Assembly: GCA_036274675.1 (NCBI GenBank)
Contig: DASUFE010000041.1
Coordinates: 1-7,830 of the forward strand
Reading direction: 5' to 3'
Length of the DNA: 7,830 nt
DNA from: DASUFE01 sp036274675
Lineage (GTDB): Bacteria > Pseudomonadota > Gammaproteobacteria > HTCC5015
The notes under the pieces were generated by a model, which searched no databases, was not told the origin of the DNA, and saw nothing but the letters and a program-made list of their open reading frames with translations. Made by a program: the position numbers and the translations under genes. Each line of letters starts with the position of its first letter. The stretch's first letter is position 1. This document shows positions 6,564 through 7,830 of the stretch, piece by piece.

Positions 6564-6601
6564 CCGGCGGCGGCCCCTGTGTTTCCAGGGGCCGCCGCCG
6601 G
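6564..6601. terminator. Strong 16-bp GC-rich hairpin terminator between convergent genes
   Basis: CCGGCGGCGGCCCCTG (6564-6579) pairs perfectly with CAGGGGCCGCCGCCGG (6586-6601) around a 6-nt loop. Read leftward, the stem is followed by TAATTTT, a fair U-run, so it fits an intrinsic terminator for the heme-protein gene that stops at 6621. Read rightward there is no U-run, but the stem lies about 64 bp after the MFS stop and may also block or define the 3' end of the ettA-MFS transcript. Confidence 0.8.
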
Positions 6602-6620
6602 AATCCAAGCCGGCGCCCGC

Positions 6621-7830
6621 TTAGCGGGACGCGCCGTACCACGTAGTGGAAACCGTCGGCCAGTTGCCGACCGTGGCATACTCTTCGTTAGGCAGTTTAA
6701 TATCGTTCTTTTCTTCTTCAGTCCAGATCTTGCTCTGCGCCTGATGACAGGTCTGGCAGGTCGCCATATCCGGTCCCCACTTACGGCTCTTCAGCAGGAA
6801 GGGCAGCGGGTCGTCGGAAGGATCGCCGTTCTGGTAATTCGCATAAATCTGCGGCAGATTATTCCAGCGGTGCTCCCATGCCGGTTTGCCGATATCCCAG
6901 ACATTGAAGTCAGGCAGCGATGAAGCAAAGGCCAGCATGCCTTGGGCGAAGCCGAAATTATCGGCTTTCAGCAGATAGTCGGCAAACGTGGTCAACATGA
7001 CGTAGGTATTAAAAGTGAAACGCGGCCTGTTCAGGCAGGTTACGCTTTGCTGTTCAAGTGGAATATTGCACTTGACCATGATTACATCGAACCAATTGTT
7101 AAAACCTTCCTGCCAATTCTCGGGTTCCTGGAAAAACTCCATGCCGATGGTGAAGACATGGAAAAGCGGGTTGATCTGATACCACGCCCGGTGTTCATCG
7201 TCGAGCAAGGCAACGGCGTGGTCATCGCCGTGCAGTTTCGCCAGCCATCTTCTATGCGAGATCGAGAAGCCGCCGAGGATAGTGACCAGGCGGAATCTGG
7301 AGTACTGAGAGGGATTCTGCTGCCAGAGCTGCTCCTCTCTACGCGCCAGGTCCATCGCATGGACCGAGAAATAAGCCCCAACCACGAAATTATAAAGGAC
7401 GGTGGGGTCGGCGTAATCGGCTTCGCCGCCGTTCCACAGATTAATCGCGTTATTGGCGACCGCGGTATACACATTGTTGGGATGCTTCACAAAATCGTCG
7501 AGCATCGCGGCCTGCGCCAGGTAGCGCTTTTCTTCATGATAATTAAATGCGTCGATAAAGACCCGATGCGCCGGAGTGCCCTCTTCTACGGATACGCCCG
7601 GAAGCGAGGTTTTGATCGCATTCAGTTTTTTGTCGGTCTTATCCAGTGCCTTGCCGATCCAGCTGTCGTTCGAGCCCAGATCCCGCGCACGGTTCAGAAA
7701 GTACTGCGCGATGATCGTATGCTTGACCTTTTCGCCGTTTGCCGGGCCCGGTTTCAACAGGGACTGGGGCAAATGATAAATCGCCAGGAACTTGGCCAGG
7801 CGTACATCTCTCGGGTTGTTGAGATAGGCC
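6621..7830 (-). CDS. Unrecognised protein with one C-terminal heme-c motif (N-terminus beyond right edge)
   Basis: The frame ends at TAA (6621-6623) and is open to the right edge, giving 402 visible residues and no true start. The TTG at 7772 is internal, because sensible protein (AYLNNPRDVRLAKFLAIYH) continues upstream. I do not recognise the family. The single CQTCH motif (visible residues 358-362) would bind covalent heme c, which implies export to the periplasm with a signal peptide lying outside the window. The rest is rich in aromatic residues and His, looks mainly helical, and has a Cys254/Cys265 pair that could form a disulfide. The heme motif lies only 45 residues from the C-terminus, so most of the protein is a non-cytochrome domain with a heme-bearing tail. 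A role in periplasmic electron transfer or redox catalysis is inferred from the heme motif only. It converges with the MFS gene and ends before a strong terminator. Whether it is the last gene of an operon cannot be seen. Confidence 0.8.
   Translation of the reverse strand, partial: AYLNNPRDVRLAKFLAIYHLPQSLLKPGPANGEKVKHTIIAQYFLNRARDLGSNDSWIGKALDKTDKKLNAIKTSLPGVSVEEGTPAHRVFIDAFNYHEEKRYLAQAAMLDDFVKHPNNVYTAVANNAINLWNGGEADYADPTVLYNFVVGAYFSVHAMDLARREEQLWQQNPSQYSRFRLVTILGGFSISHRRWLAKLHGDDHAVALLDDEHRAWYQINPLFHVFTIGMEFFQEPENWQEGFNNWFDVIMVKCNIPLEQQSVTCLNRPRFTFNTYVMLTTFADYLLKADNFGFAQGMLAFASSLPDFNVWDIGKPAWEHRWNNLPQIYANYQNGDPSDDPLPFLLKSRKWGPDMATCQTCHQAQSKIWTEEEKNDIKLPNEEYATVGNWPTVSTTWYGASR
6744..6758 (-). 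other. CXXCH heme-c attachment motif (CQTCH)
   Basis: Codons for Cys-Gln-Thr-Cys-His run from 6758 down to 6744 in the edge-truncated protein. This is the standard covalent heme-c binding site. It is the only CXXCH in the visible 402 residues. Confidence 0.75.

Noticed and set aside
7770..7772. TTG as the start codon of the heme-protein gene
   Set aside because: The same frame continues without a stop to the window edge with protein-like sequence, and a c-type heme protein needs a signal peptide, which is not present after this TTG.
7576..7776. Plus-strand 66-codon open frame at the right end
   Set aside because: It is antisense to the heme-protein gene and has no ribosome site or recognisable features.
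1..7830. tRNA, rRNA, CRISPR array, insertion sequence or attachment site
   Set aside because: I read through for cloverleaf arms, repeat-spacer periodicity, transposase motifs and terminal repeats and saw none. The only strong repeat structure is the terminator hairpin at 6564-6601.

Overview
The window looks like a chromosomal segment of a Gram-negative proteobacterium. My best guess is a betaproteobacterium of the Nitrosomonadales type, based on the housekeeping EttA sequence, moderate G+C, a c-type heme protein and a citryl-CoA-lyase-like gene. This assignment is recognition only and was not tested. No RNA genes, CRISPR arrays, transposases or integrases are visible.

Left part (1-3272, minus strand): three genes read leftward as a probable operon. 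They encode a 603-aa acetolactate-synthase-like thiamine diphosphate enzyme, then after 23 bp a complete classical short-chain dehydrogenase/reductase (SDR), then after 50 bp the first 199 residues of a citrate-synthase/citryl-CoA-lyase-like protein that runs off the left edge. The last gene has no complete ORF inside the window and is easily missed. Each gene has its own good Shine-Dalgarno sequence. The set combines carboligation/decarboxylation, ketone or alcohol redox and citrate-synthase-type C-C chemistry, which suggests an uncharacterised small-molecule pathway. No substrate can be named from the sequence.

Centre (3273-3504): a divergent control region. A leftward promoter candidate serves the operon and a consensus TATAAT box serves the rightward genes. 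Between them is an imperfect Fur-box-like inverted repeat that would cover the -35 area of the rightward promoter.

Right-centre (3505-6500, plus strand): ettA, the ABC-F translation factor, followed after only 14 bp by a 12-TM-type major facilitator (MFS_3/EntS-like) exporter. The two are probably cotranscribed.

Right end (6501-7830): a convergent intergenic region with a very strong 16-bp GC-rich hairpin terminator. Beyond it, on the minus strand, is the C-terminal 402 residues of an unrecognised protein with one CXXCH heme-c motif near its C-terminus. Its N-terminus lies beyond the right edge.

The most interesting unit is the thiamine diphosphate enzyme-SDR-citryl-lyase-like operon. Next are the unknown monoheme protein and the candidate iron-type operator.
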